Source: UBA4416 sp035439445
Lineage (GTDB): Bacteria > Bacteroidota > Bacteroidia > B-17B0 > Aurantibacillaceae
DNA length: 64,000 bases
NCBI GenBank assembly: GCA_035439445.1
Contig: DAORKG010000019.1
Location: forward strand, 1-64,000
Reading direction: 5' to 3'
The position numbers were made by a program, and so were the translations under genes. Below are positions 33,623 to 43,009 of the stretch, in pieces (the stretch's first letter is position 1; every line of letters begins with the position of its first letter). The notes below the pieces were generated by a model. It made no database searches. It had not been told where the DNA came from and was given only the letters and a program-made list of their open reading frames with translations.

Positions 33623-36565
33623 ATGTTTATTAAACGGCTATACTTCCTAGTTATCGGTATTTTAAGCTTGATTCAATTAGTATCAGCTCAAAATCGTAGT
33701 TTTTCATTTCAACATTATGGTCCGGAAGATGGTTTAAGTAATGCCAATGTGTTTTCTATCAAACAAGACAAAACACATATTATGTATTTGGCTACAGAAA
33801 ATGGTGTTTATAATTTTGATGGTTATAAATTCGAGAAAATCAAACCCAAAACGCCTCTAAAATCAAATTACATCCGAAATATAGAGTTTAATCAAAATGA
33901 CAACTTAATTATCATTAACCGGAGAGAAGGTATTTATGAATACAATAAAAAGAAAAATGATGTTTCATATATAAAATATTTGGTATTTAATAATTCGGTT
34001 GATGAATTGATCCTAGACAAAGACTATGGATATTCGCTGAATGATCAAATCTCAGTTTCTGCAATTGAGTTAAGTACAGGAATCATATCTGATGATAACA
34101 TCAAAAAAACAGATAAAAACAACCAAGCTTTTGTTCTATTTAAAACCAAACAAAACCAGGTATTAGTTGGCAGAAGCGATGGTTTATATCAATTTAAAAA
34201 TGGTATTCAAGAAAAAATAAATCTTGGAAAAAACATAGGAGTATATTCTATAACAGAGGATATTTACGGCACATTATATCTGGGTAGCGACAATGCCATT
34301 TATTGCATAAAAGAAAATAAAATCACAAAAACAATTCCTGTAAAAACTCAAAAGGTAAACAGTTTTTTTAGTGCAAATAATACAGCAAGGGTTAGTAAAT
34401 TATTGGTTGATAAGTATGGGAAAATATGGTTTACAAACACACCTGATGACAACTTATACCTTATAGACAACAACATTACATTTGACGCATTTGACTTGTT
34501 AGGTATTGACAAAGTTCTTATCAATTGCATTTTTAAAGATACAGATGACCACATTTGGATTGGAACATTCAACGACGGAGTTTATTTTATTCAAAATCCG
34601 CAACTACGAAACATTTCATTCACATCTGGGCGAAAGATTTTACCGGTAAGCAGCGCTTCCTTTGTAGAAAACAGTATTGTTGTTGGTACCAATAACGGTT
34701 TGTTTATTTTTGATAATACAAATAACAATACTCAAACAGTTATTGCTCCCGATGAATTATTTAATGAAACAGTATATGGAACTCACGCTATTGGAAAAAA
34801 TGTCATCTATTCAAAAATAAATTCTATTTCCAACAGCCGACGTTCATTTCTGATTAACAATTCACTTTACAATTTTTCACCAATTGCATCCCGGTTATTT
34901 AAATTATGTAAAAATCCATCCGAAGCGTATATGGCTGATGGGACAGGAACACTATATAAAATAAAAAATTATGCTTCAGAAAAATTCTCAATAATTGACA
35001 CTCTTGTTTCTTTCCCTGATTACAGAACAAGAATTAATACTATTTACCAATTAAATGACAACTTATTTATTGGAACATCTGATGGATTAAGTATTTATTC
35101 TCTTAAAAACAAATCCTATAAAAATTACACAAATCAGTTGTTTAGTTTTGGAATAAATTATATTGAAAACTATAATAATAAAACATACATAGCTCACGAA
35201 AATGGGATAAGCATATTTGAGGACTCAACCTTGATTCAGCAAATTAGCGACCAACAATTAACTGCCGTTAAAAAAATAAAATTTTACCAAAACAAAATTT
35301 GGATTGCCACATTAGATGGATTATTTATATGTGATAATAAATTTAATCCCATTGTTATCTACAATAAATCAAATGGTTTACTTTCTAATACAATAAATGA
35401 TATTGTATTTAATGATAACAACTGTTGCATATGTAGTGATAAAGGCATTACACTTTGTACAATTGATGATTTACTTCAAAAAAGAAGAGTGCCTAATAAA
35501 TTATTTATTACCAATATAGATGCAGATGGTAGCTTTTTAGAATTAGAGAATAATGTTTTGAAGTTAAACAGTACACAATCCGATGTGATGATCAGTTTCT
35601 CAAGTCCATTATATGTTAAACCCAACAAACAATACTACAGATACCGTTATTATAGCAAAGACAACAAAGGATGGTTTAGTTTAGAAAACCGACAAATACA
35701 TTTAACATCGATTGATGGTGGCACACATCAATTAGAAATCATTTCTTCTTATGATGGTTTTAATTGGTCAAACCCAATTACAATAACTATAAAAAAAGAC
35801 ATTCCGTTTAGGCAAACTATTTGGTTTATTTTGATTATTGTATTGGGCTCTATTGCCTTTATTTTGGTAATTGTTTTTATTTGGATAAAACAAGTAAGAA
35901 ACAAAGCTACAAAAAGAGTTCAGGAAGACAGACAAGTAAACTTACTAAAACATCAAGCCATGAACTCTCTGATGAGTCCTCACTTTATTTTCAATTCATT
36001 AACGTCCATTCAAAATTACATTAACGTCAACGATTCCCTGAAAGCTAGCGAATATTTAGCGAAGTTTTCAAGACTTATACGGATGATAATTGAAAAAGCA
36101 TCGCAGAGCGAAATTGCTTTACACGAAGAACTAACCAGATTGAATTACTATCTGGATCTTGAAAGAGAAAGATTTAAAGGGAAATTTGATTTTCATATTC
36201 ATGTGGCTTCGGATGTGAATACATTGGATATTAAAATCCCTAATATGATTATTCAACCCTACGCCGAAAATTCGATTATTCATGGAATTTTACCAAAACA
36301 CGAACATGGTATTTTACAAATCAGTTTCAAAAAAGAAAATGAAAACACTTTGTTAATTATCATCGAAGATGATGGTATAGGATTTAATAAGGCAAAAGAA
36401 AATGCTAAAATCGGACACAAATCACTTGGCACAAAAACTATTGAAAACATATTAGAATTAAACACAAAACTAACAGGTAAGAAACAAAGAGTAGAAATAA
36501 TCGACAAATCGGAATTAATCCCTGCCGAACAAGGCACGAGAATCACAATTTCTTTGCAGATTTAA
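33623..36565 (+). CDS. Propeller-sensor (Reg_prop/Y_Y_Y) LytS-type histidine kinase
   Basis: 980-aa membrane kinase with signal peptide (FLVIGILSLIQLVSAQ). Residues about 25-625 are repeated propeller blades (YGPEDGLSNANVFSIKQD, DKYGKIWFTNTPDDNLYL, DTDDHIWIGTFNDGVYFI, SNGLLSNTINDIVFND). Next come a Y_Y_Y domain, a membrane segment (TIWFILIIVLGSIAFILVIVF) and a coiled coil. The His_kinase domain follows (MSPHFIFNSLTSIQNYI, phospho-His) and then an ATPase (QPYAENSIIHGI, IIEDDGIGFN, LGTKTIENIL). The large periplasmic propeller would sense an unknown ligand. It pairs with the LytTR regulator before it. Confidence 0.93.
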   Translation: MFIKRLYFLVIGILSLIQLVSAQNRSFSFQHYGPEDGLSNANVFSIKQDKTHIMYLATENGVYNFDGYKFEKIKPKTPLKSNYIRNIEFNQNDNLIIINRREGIYEYNKKKNDVSYIKYLVFNNSVDELILDKDYGYSLNDQISVSAIELSTGIISDDNIKKTDKNNQAFVLFKTKQNQVLVGRSDGLYQFKNGIQEKINLGKNIGVYSITEDIYGTLYLGSDNAIYCIKENKITKTIPVKTQKVNSFFSANNTARVSKLLVDKYGKIWFTNTPDDNLYLIDNNITFDAFDLLGIDKVLINCIFKDTDDHIWIGTFNDGVYFIQNPQLRNISFTSGRKILPVSSASFVENSIVVGTNNGLFIFDNTNNNTQTVIAPDELFNETVYGTHAIGKNVIYSKINSISNSRRSFLINNSLYNFSPIASRLFKLCKNPSEAYMADGTGTLYKIKNYASEKFSIIDTLVSFPDYRTRINTIYQLNDNLFIGTSDGLSIYSLKNKSYKNYTNQLFSFGINYIENYNNKTYIAHENGISIFEDSTLIQQISDQQLTAVKKIKFYQNKIWIATLDGLFICDNKFNPIVIYNKSNGLLSNTINDIVFNDNNCCICSDKGITLCTIDDLLQKRRVPNKLFITNIDADGSFLELENNVLKLNSTQSDVMISFSSPLYVKPNKQYYRYRYYSKDNKGWFSLENRQIHLTSIDGGTHQLEIISSYDGFNWSNPITITIKKDIPFRQTIWFILIIVLGSIAFILVIVFIWIKQVRNKATKRVQEDRQVNLLKHQAMNSLMSPHFIFNSLTSIQNYINVNDSLKASEYLAKFSRLIRMIIEKASQSEIALHEELTRLNYYLDLERERFKGKFDFHIHVASDVNTLDIKIPNMIIQPYAENSIIHGILPKHEHGILQISFKKENENTLLIIIEDDGIGFNKAKENAKIGHKSLGTKTIENILELNTKLTGKKQRVEIIDKSELIPAEQGTRITISLQI

Positions 36566-36629
36566 TCTCTGAAAAATTATTATAAATTAACAAATAACGC
36601 CAAATAAAACGCACAACATTTGCATTAGA

Positions 36630-37631
36630 TTGAACATCAAAAAATACATAGTCATATTTTTATTCAGCTTAATGTTGTTTAACTTAAACGCACAAGTTAA
36701 ACCGTTAAATGTATTACCCGACACTACCATTATTTGTGCCGGTGATTCGTTTTTAGTAAGATTTTCTGAAGAACAAGTAAGTAAATCGGCTACATATAAT
36801 TGGCAAACTCCAAAAGCAATTATCGTTCACTCAAAGCAATTATACTTAAAATATAAAGGTCTGCATATTGTAAAAATACTGGATGGAAAAAAATTATTAA
36901 TAGACACAACTTACCTGAAAATCACCGAAAAACCACGTATTAAAATTAGAGATACTATATTGTGCGGCTCGCCAATTATTGTTTCGGCAAAAAACAAAAC
37001 ATATAAATATTTATGGAGTACCGGCGAAACATCAGAACAAATAAAAATTGAGAAAGCAGGAATTTATTGGCTAAAAATTATTCATAAAGGTTGTACGGTA
37101 ACCGATACATTTAAAGTTACAATGGGAAACTCTATCACAACAAATTTCGGAAAAGAGTTCATTGTTTGTGAAAACGAACCAAGTAAAATATTATCTGTTA
37201 GAGCGCCTAATGACGTGAAATTGTATTGGAATACAGGTGCTAATACCACTAGTATTAATGCTACAAGAGAAGGTTTGTATTGGGTAAAGAGTACTTCTAA
37301 AAACTGCGGTATTCAAACCGACAGTGTAATTGTAAAATATAAAAATTGTGATTGTGATATTTTTATACCAAATAGTTTCACACCAAATGATGATGACAGA
37401 AATGATTTATTTAGTCCTGTTTTTCAATGTGATTATACCTACTTTCAGCTCACGATTTTAGACAGATGGGGCAACATTGTATACATCTCAAATAATATTA
37501 ATGGAAAATGGGACGGGAAATTTAAAGGAATCCCATGCCCTGACGATGTTTATGTTTACAAAATAGAGGCTATCCAAAAAGGAAACGACAAAAAGGTAAC
37601 ACGTAATGGACATATATCACTATTCAGATGA
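36630..37631 (+). CDS. Secreted protein with PKD-like repeats and T9SS type B (CHU_C) domain
   Basis: 333-aa protein with signal peptide (YIVIFLFSLMLFNLNAQ). The middle has repeated Ig/PKD-like segments (KYLWSTGETSEQIKIEKAGIYW and LYWNTGANTTSINATREGLYWV). The C-terminal 95 residues form the gliding-motility-associated CHU_C domain (FIPNSFTPNDDDRNDLFSP, ILDRWGNIVYIS, NGKWDGKFKG, YVYKIEA), a type B sorting signal. The start is TTG at 36630; no ATG precedes the signal peptide. It is probably a cell-surface adhesin or structural protein. It overlaps the next gene by 4 bases (ATGA). Confidence 0.88.
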   Translation: MNIKKYIVIFLFSLMLFNLNAQVKPLNVLPDTTIICAGDSFLVRFSEEQVSKSATYNWQTPKAIIVHSKQLYLKYKGLHIVKILDGKKLLIDTTYLKITEKPRIKIRDTILCGSPIIVSAKNKTYKYLWSTGETSEQIKIEKAGIYWLKIIHKGCTVTDTFKVTMGNSITTNFGKEFIVCENEPSKILSVRAPNDVKLYWNTGANTTSINATREGLYWVKSTSKNCGIQTDSVIVKYKNCDCDIFIPNSFTPNDDDRNDLFSPVFQCDYTYFQLTILDRWGNIVYISNNINGKWDGKFKGIPCPDDVYVYKIEAIQKGNDKKVTRNGHISLFR

Positions 37632-38851
37632 TTCATTTAAATATAAAATCATATTTACTTATTTGTCTGTTTAGTTTTTTTACTATTCAAATAAATGCCC
37701 AAGATGATTTAATTCAAATTCGTCCTTTTGGCACAAACCCCGGGAATTTAAAATTGATGTTTTATGACCCTGGAAATATTACCGAAAAAGCTCCATTAGT
37801 AGTTGTTTTACATGGTTGCACTCAAATGGCAAAATCGTGCGCCGAACAAAGTGGTTGGAATAAGCTTGCTAAGCTTCACCAGTTTTATGTTTTGTACCCT
37901 GAACAAATCATCGTAAACAATCCCGAAAATTGTTTCAACTGGTATCGCGCAGCCGATCAAAGCAGAGACAAAGGTGAACCTGCCTCCATCATGCAAATGA
38001 TTGCTTATTTAAAGAAAAATAAAAACATAGATTCAACCAGAATTTATATCATAGGTTTGTCAGCAGGTGGAGCAATGAGCAGCATTATGATGGCTGTTTT
38101 CCCGGAAGTATTTGACAAAGGTGGCGTTATGGCCGGTGGTCCATATAAATCAACAGAATCGGTTATAAATGCAGGCACATCCATGTTAGGAATGATTTCT
38201 AAATCCCCCGAAGATTGGGGTGATTTAGTAAGAAAACAAAATCCTAATTACAAAGGTAAATATCCTGAATTAGTTGTTTTTCATGGGGGAATTGACCCTG
38301 TGGTTAGTACCAATAACTCAAACCAGCTCATTAAACAATGGACTAATATTCATCATTCGGATTATGAAGTTGATGAACACTACGAACGTTTCAGAAATGA
38401 TGAAGATATTGAATGTACCATATATAAAAACAATCAGCAAGAAGAAATAGTGCGTTATTACCGGATTAGGGGAATTGGCCACGCCTTGCCGCTAGATACA
38501 GGAAGTTGTTTTACTCAGGGCGGTAAAACAGGTTTATTTGCAATAAATAAAGGGTTTCACAGCACCTTCTGGGCAGCTCAATTTTTCGGACTCATCAAAA
38601 CGCCATACAGTATTTCAGGGCAGCAACAGGTGAAGCCTAAAGCAACTAACCTCACCTACTCTGTTCCTAATCATGTAGGCTCAACATATAATTGGAACAT
38701 GCCTGCAGGAATATGGATTAATGGAGAAAAACACAACAGTTCAATAAATGTGAATGTGGATTACCAAAGCGGATATATTGAAGTAACCGAAATTGATGCA
38801 AAAGGCTGTAAACTAGAACCTTGTAAACTTTGGGTGGAAGTTAAAGAATAG
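37628..38851 (+). CDS. Secreted PHB-depolymerase-type esterase
   Basis: 407-aa exported alpha/beta hydrolase of the poly(3-hydroxybutyrate) depolymerase/feruloyl esterase type. The signal peptide ends FFTIQINAQ. Motifs are LVVVLHGCTQMAKSCAEQSGW, FNWYRAADQSRDKGEPASI, the lipase box GLSAGGAMSS near residue 145, the Asp region FHGGIDPVV and the His in RIRGIGHALP. The last 90 residues (KATNLTYSVPNHVGSTYNW) are an Ig-like tail. No T9SS C-terminus is clear. It is translationally coupled to the CHU_C protein, so the pair may act together at the surface. The ester substrate cannot be read. Confidence 0.88.
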   Translation: MIHLNIKSYLLICLFSFFTIQINAQDDLIQIRPFGTNPGNLKLMFYDPGNITEKAPLVVVLHGCTQMAKSCAEQSGWNKLAKLHQFYVLYPEQIIVNNPENCFNWYRAADQSRDKGEPASIMQMIAYLKKNKNIDSTRIYIIGLSAGGAMSSIMMAVFPEVFDKGGVMAGGPYKSTESVINAGTSMLGMISKSPEDWGDLVRKQNPNYKGKYPELVVFHGGIDPVVSTNNSNQLIKQWTNIHHSDYEVDEHYERFRNDEDIECTIYKNNQQEEIVRYYRIRGIGHALPLDTGSCFTQGGKTGLFAINKGFHSTFWAAQFFGLIKTPYSISGQQQVKPKATNLTYSVPNHVGSTYNWNMPAGIWINGEKHNSSINVNVDYQSGYIEVTEIDAKGCKLEPCKLWVEVKE

Positions 38852-38912
38852 CCTAAAAAGATTTCCTTTTTACGTAAAAACCTCCTAAATTCACTACTTT
38901 TAATCAATTTAG

Positions 38913-39995
38913 GTGACTTTAAAGAAAATACTTCTTTTTCCTTTTGCTGTTATTTACGGCATCATCACCTCATTTCGTAATTTATTGTATGATTGGAAAA
39001 TTTTAAAATCTAAATCATTTGATGTGCATACCATTTGTGTTGGTAATTTAGCTGTTGGAGGAACAGGGAAAACACCTCATGTAGAATATCTCATTAAACT
39101 CTTACAAAACGATTTTAAAATTGCCACTCTAAGCAGAGGATATAAAAGAAAAACTTCCGGTTTCATTCATGCTAGTTCATCTAGCACTGCTGAAGACATT
39201 GGAGATGAGCCTTTGCAATACAAAACTAAAAACCCAAACTTGGATGTATGTGTAGACGCCGATAGAGTAAATGGCGTAAAAAAAATTTTAGAATTTCCCG
39301 ATCCACCAAGTGTCATATTATTAGATGATGCATTTCAACATAGAGCTTTAAACAGCGAATTAAAAATAGTTATTAGCGAATACACTAACTTATTTCTTAA
39401 CGATTGCATGATGCCTTCTGGCACACTGCGAGAATCAAAAAAAGGTATCAACAGAGCTGATATAATAATTATCAGTAAAACCCCTGAAAAAACTACTGCT
39501 GTAGAAATCAGAAACTTAATCAAAGATTTAAAGCCACTTGCCCACCAACAATTATTCTTTACCTGGTTAAAATATGGCGAACTATCCGGCTTTCAAAATC
39601 CAGCCGAAACTATTGATACGTTAAATGATTTATTCAGATACCGTATTGTATTATTTACAGGCATAGGCAATCCAGCACCTATGTATACGTACTTAAAAGA
39701 ATACGCCTCTGAAGTGAAGCATATTCAATATGCTGACCATTATCAATACACACTTCAAGACATTACAGATATTAGAGCTGAATTAGATGCTATTGAAGGT
39801 GGAAACAAAATTGTAGTAACAACTGAAAAAGATGCCATGAGATTACAGGGCAGCGACTTGCAGGATATAGCAAATACATTACCTTTGTACGTTTTGCCGA
39901 TAGAGGTAGATTTTAAAGATAAAACACAAGAATTTAATGAAACAATCATAAACTATGTTAGAACAAATAAATTTTACCACAAAAAGTATTCTTGA
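38913..39995 (+). CDS. lpxK: Tetraacyldisaccharide 4'-kinase LpxK
   Basis: 360-aa inner-membrane-associated kinase that adds the 4'-phosphate to the lipid A precursor. Present are a short hydrophobic N-terminus (KILLFPFAVIYGIITSFRNLLYD), Walker A CVGNLAVGGTGKTPHVEYL, LSRGYKR, DIGDEPLQY, VILLDDAFQHRAL and LRESKKGINRADIIIISK, the standard LpxK order. The start is GTG at 38913. Its last 41 bases overlap the start of the purine nucleoside phosphorylase gene in another frame. Together with the LolD and porin genes it shows a Gram-negative envelope. Confidence 0.96.
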   Translation: MTLKKILLFPFAVIYGIITSFRNLLYDWKILKSKSFDVHTICVGNLAVGGTGKTPHVEYLIKLLQNDFKIATLSRGYKRKTSGFIHASSSSTAEDIGDEPLQYKTKNPNLDVCVDADRVNGVKKILEFPDPPSVILLDDAFQHRALNSELKIVISEYTNLFLNDCMMPSGTLRESKKGINRADIIIISKTPEKTTAVEIRNLIKDLKPLAHQQLFFTWLKYGELSGFQNPAETIDTLNDLFRYRIVLFTGIGNPAPMYTYLKEYASEVKHIQYADHYQYTLQDITDIRAELDAIEGGNKIVVTTEKDAMRLQGSDLQDIANTLPLYVLPIEVDFKDKTQEFNETIINYVRTNKFYHKKYS

Positions 39996-40770
39996 AAAAA
40001 CAAATCACTTTCGTCCTGAAGTAGGAATTATACTAGGAACCGGGTTAGGAGGATTAGTGAAAGAAATAAGCGCTGAGTTTGTAATTCCCTACGAAGAAAT
40101 CCCAAATTTTCCTGTAAGTACTGTTGAAGGGCATAGTGGAAAATTAATTTTTGGTGAATTAGGTGGTAAAAAAGTAATGGCTATGCAAGGTCGTTTTCAT
40201 TTTTATGAAGGCTATACGATGCACCAAATAACTTTTCCTGTTCGTGTAATGAAAGCACTAGGTATTCACACAGTATGCGTTTCAAATGCTAGCGGAGGCA
40301 TGAATCCTAATTTCGAGATTGGAGAAATCATGATTATTAATGATCATATCAACTTATTTCCAACAAACCCATTAATCGGCAAAAACTATCCTGAATTAGG
40401 TCCCCGTTTTCCGGATATGAGCGAACCCTATGATAAAAAATTAATTGCTAAAGCCTTAGAGATCGCCAAATCAAATAACATTAAAGTTAGTCAGGGATGC
40501 TATGCAGGACTTACCGGTCCGTGCTTTGAAACACCGGCTGAATATCGTTACATTGGTCGTATTGGTGCAGATGCCGTTGGCATGAGTACTGTTCCCGAAG
40601 TAATTGTAGCTAAGCATGGTGGCATGCGTGTATTTGGTGTAAGCATTGTTACTGATTTAGGAGTTGAAGGAAAAATTATTGAAGTAACTCACGAAGAAGT
40701 TCAACATATTGCAGCAGCAGCAGAACCAAAAATGAGTTTTATTGTTAAAGAAGTTATAAGAAGTATGTAA
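39955..40770 (+). CDS. Purine-nucleoside phosphorylase (trimeric type)
   Basis: 271-aa cytoplasmic enzyme splitting purine nucleosides with phosphate into base and ribose 1-phosphate. Family motifs: IILGTGLGGLVKEI, phosphate-binding EGHSGKL and MQGRFHFYEGYTM, VSNASGGMNPNFEIGEIMII, GCYAGLTGPCFETPAEYR and DAVGMSTVPEVIVAKHGG with the base-site Glu, Met and Asn region. Length is normal for PNP-I. The ATG at 39955 is inside lpxK, a 41-base overlap; the next in-frame ATG is too far into the domain. Confidence 0.96.
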   Translation: MLEQINFTTKSILEKTNHFRPEVGIILGTGLGGLVKEISAEFVIPYEEIPNFPVSTVEGHSGKLIFGELGGKKVMAMQGRFHFYEGYTMHQITFPVRVMKALGIHTVCVSNASGGMNPNFEIGEIMIINDHINLFPTNPLIGKNYPELGPRFPDMSEPYDKKLIAKALEIAKSNNIKVSQGCYAGLTGPCFETPAEYRYIGRIGADAVGMSTVPEVIVAKHGGMRVFGVSIVTDLGVEGKIIEVTHEEVQHIAAAAEPKMSFIVKEVIRSM

Positions 40771-40825
40771 TCATAAGATATACGTAACTCAAAAACTAAA
40801 TTCTAAACATTATTTTAATACACCA

Positions 40826-42976
40826 ATGAAAAAAACAATACTAGCATTAACATTAATCATTTCTTTAATCTCAAGAGCTGATGAAGGTATGTGGTTGCCG
40901 CAGCTTTTGAACGCCATGAATATTAAAGACATGAAAAAGAATGGGTTAAAATTAACAGCTGAACAAATTTACAGCGTTAATAAATCCAGTATGAAAGATG
41001 CGATTGTTCAATTTGCGGGCGGTTGTACTGCTGAAATCATTTCTGATCAGGGTTTAATATTAACCAACCATCATTGTGGTTATTCTGCCATTGCTTACCA
41101 TAGTACCGTTGAAAAAGATTATTTAACCAATGGCTTTTGGGCAATGAATAAAAATGAGGAAGTATATACTCCGAATTTAAACGCTACAATTATTCAACGT
41201 ATTGAAGATGTTACAGCTAAGGTAATGAAAGGTATCACTGCAACAAGTACTGAAGCTAAAAAAGATTCTATCATTAAAGCAAATATCAAAGTAATTGAAA
41301 AAGAAGCAATAGCAGGAACTCATTACGAATCGTTTATTAAACCATTCTTTTATGGTAATGAATATTATTTATTTGTTGTAGAGAACTTTAAAGATGTTCG
41401 TATGGTTGGTGCTCCTCCTTCATCTATAGGTAAGTTTGGTGGAGAAAGCGATAACTGGATGTGGCCTCGTCACAATGCCGATTTTTCTGTTTTCAGAATT
41501 TATGCGAATAAAGACAACAAACCTGCTGAGTACAGCCCTGATAATGTTCCTTACAAACCAAAACACGTTATTCCTATTTCAATGAAAGGCTATAATCAAG
41601 GAGACTTTACCATGGTGTATGGTTTTCCTGGAAGAACTCAAGAATACCTTTCAAGCTATGCTGTTGATATGATTATGAATGATAGCGATCCTTTAAAAGT
41701 TTCTCTTCGTGAGAAGCGTTTGAATATTATGAATGAGGATATGCTAAAAAGTGATGCTGTTAGAATTGCTTATGCTAGCAAATACCAAAGTGTAGCAAAC
41801 TATTACAAAAAATGGATGGGGGAAATGAACGGCTTAAAAAAATACGATGCCGTTGCTAAAAAACAATTATTCGAACAACAATTTAATGAAGCCATCAGTT
41901 CAGATCCTTCAAAAAAAGAAAAATACGGCAACATATTTACTCAACTGCAAAAAGTATATGCAGAATATAAAGTATTAAATAAACAAGTTGACTACTACAG
42001 TGAATGTTTAATGGCTATTGATGCATTTAGCTATGCTCGTTTTTATGTAACCTTAAACAACGAATTAAAGAAAAAACAAAAAGGTATTTCAAACACATTT
42101 GATAAAACATTAGAAGAATACAAAAAATTAGGTTTCTTCAAAAATTACAATAAACCAACAGATATAAAACTTTGTGAAGCAATGCTAACTGAATATATAA
42201 AAGGCGTTCCTTCAGCTAGCAGACCTTATGTTCTTGATTCATTTATTGTTGCAAATAATAATGATGCAAAAAAAATGACTGATTTCTTATACAACAATAC
42301 CAATTTTGTTGACAAAGAAAAAGCAGAAGTCATGCTAAATGATTACGAAAAATACACTAATCTTTATGAAAGAGATCCCGTTTTTTATATTACAAATGCA
42401 ATTGTAAAATATTACAACACATCAGTTCTACCACAATTCCAGTATGATGAAAGAGAGATTAACGAATTACAAAAACTATACATACAAGGGCAAAAGGAAA
42501 TTTTCAAAGACAAAAAATTCTACCCTGATGCTAACTCAACATTACGAGTTGCTTATGGTAAAGTAAATAATTACAAACCAAGAGATGGAGTGGAATACAA
42601 TTACTATACGACTTTGGATGGAATTATGGAAAAATACATTCCTAAGAATGAAGAGTTTGATGTTCCGTCCAAATTAATAGAACTTTATAACAAAAAAGAC
42701 TACGGACCTTACGCTAACAAGGATGGGAAACTACAGGTAGCTTTTACGGCAAGTAATCATACTACTGGAGGAAATAGTGGAAGCCCTGTATTTAATGCTA
42801 AAGGGCAATTAATAGGAACAAACTTTGATAGAAATTGGGAAGGAACCATGAGTGACATTATGTATAATCCTAACCAATGTCGTAACATTGTTTTAGACGT
42901 ACGCTACACTCTTTTTGTGATAGATAAATTTGCAGGTGCAGGTTATTTATTAAACGAGATGAAATTAGTAAAGTAA
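40826..42976 (+). CDS. S46-family dipeptidyl peptidase (DPP7/DPP11 type)
   Basis: 716-aa exported serine peptidase with signal peptide (MKKTILALTLIISLISRADEG). It starts with the family's EGMWLPQLL. The catalytic His is in TNHHCGYSAI (about residues 80-88), SDNWMWPRHNADFSVFRIY is present, and Ser is in TGGNSGSPVFN (about 647-657), followed by LIGTNFDRNWEGTMSDI. It releases dipeptides from oligopeptides in the periplasm. The residue separating acidic (DPP11) from hydrophobic (DPP7) specificity lies near the last motif; I do not assign one from memory. Confidence 0.95.
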   Translation: MKKTILALTLIISLISRADEGMWLPQLLNAMNIKDMKKNGLKLTAEQIYSVNKSSMKDAIVQFAGGCTAEIISDQGLILTNHHCGYSAIAYHSTVEKDYLTNGFWAMNKNEEVYTPNLNATIIQRIEDVTAKVMKGITATSTEAKKDSIIKANIKVIEKEAIAGTHYESFIKPFFYGNEYYLFVVENFKDVRMVGAPPSSIGKFGGESDNWMWPRHNADFSVFRIYANKDNKPAEYSPDNVPYKPKHVIPISMKGYNQGDFTMVYGFPGRTQEYLSSYAVDMIMNDSDPLKVSLREKRLNIMNEDMLKSDAVRIAYASKYQSVANYYKKWMGEMNGLKKYDAVAKKQLFEQQFNEAISSDPSKKEKYGNIFTQLQKVYAEYKVLNKQVDYYSECLMAIDAFSYARFYVTLNNELKKKQKGISNTFDKTLEEYKKLGFFKNYNKPTDIKLCEAMLTEYIKGVPSASRPYVLDSFIVANNNDAKKMTDFLYNNTNFVDKEKAEVMLNDYEKYTNLYERDPVFYITNAIVKYYNTSVLPQFQYDEREINELQKLYIQGQKEIFKDKKFYPDANSTLRVAYGKVNNYKPRDGVEYNYYTTLDGIMEKYIPKNEEFDVPSKLIELYNKKDYGPYANKDGKLQVAFTASNHTTGGNSGSPVFNAKGQLIGTNFDRNWEGTMSDIMYNPNQCRNIVLDVRYTLFVIDKFAGAGYLLNEMKLVK

Positions 42977-42978
42977 TC

Positions 42979-43005
42979 TTGTTATCTAAAAAAGCCCTAT
43001 CTTTG
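42979..43005 (+). promoter_or_regulatory. mtaB: Promoter abutting the mtaB start codon
   Basis: TTG (42979-42981), a 16-base spacer and TATCTTTG (42998-43005). The ATG is at 43010, so the transcript would have almost no leader. Confidence 0.5.
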
Positions 43006-43009
43006 CGAC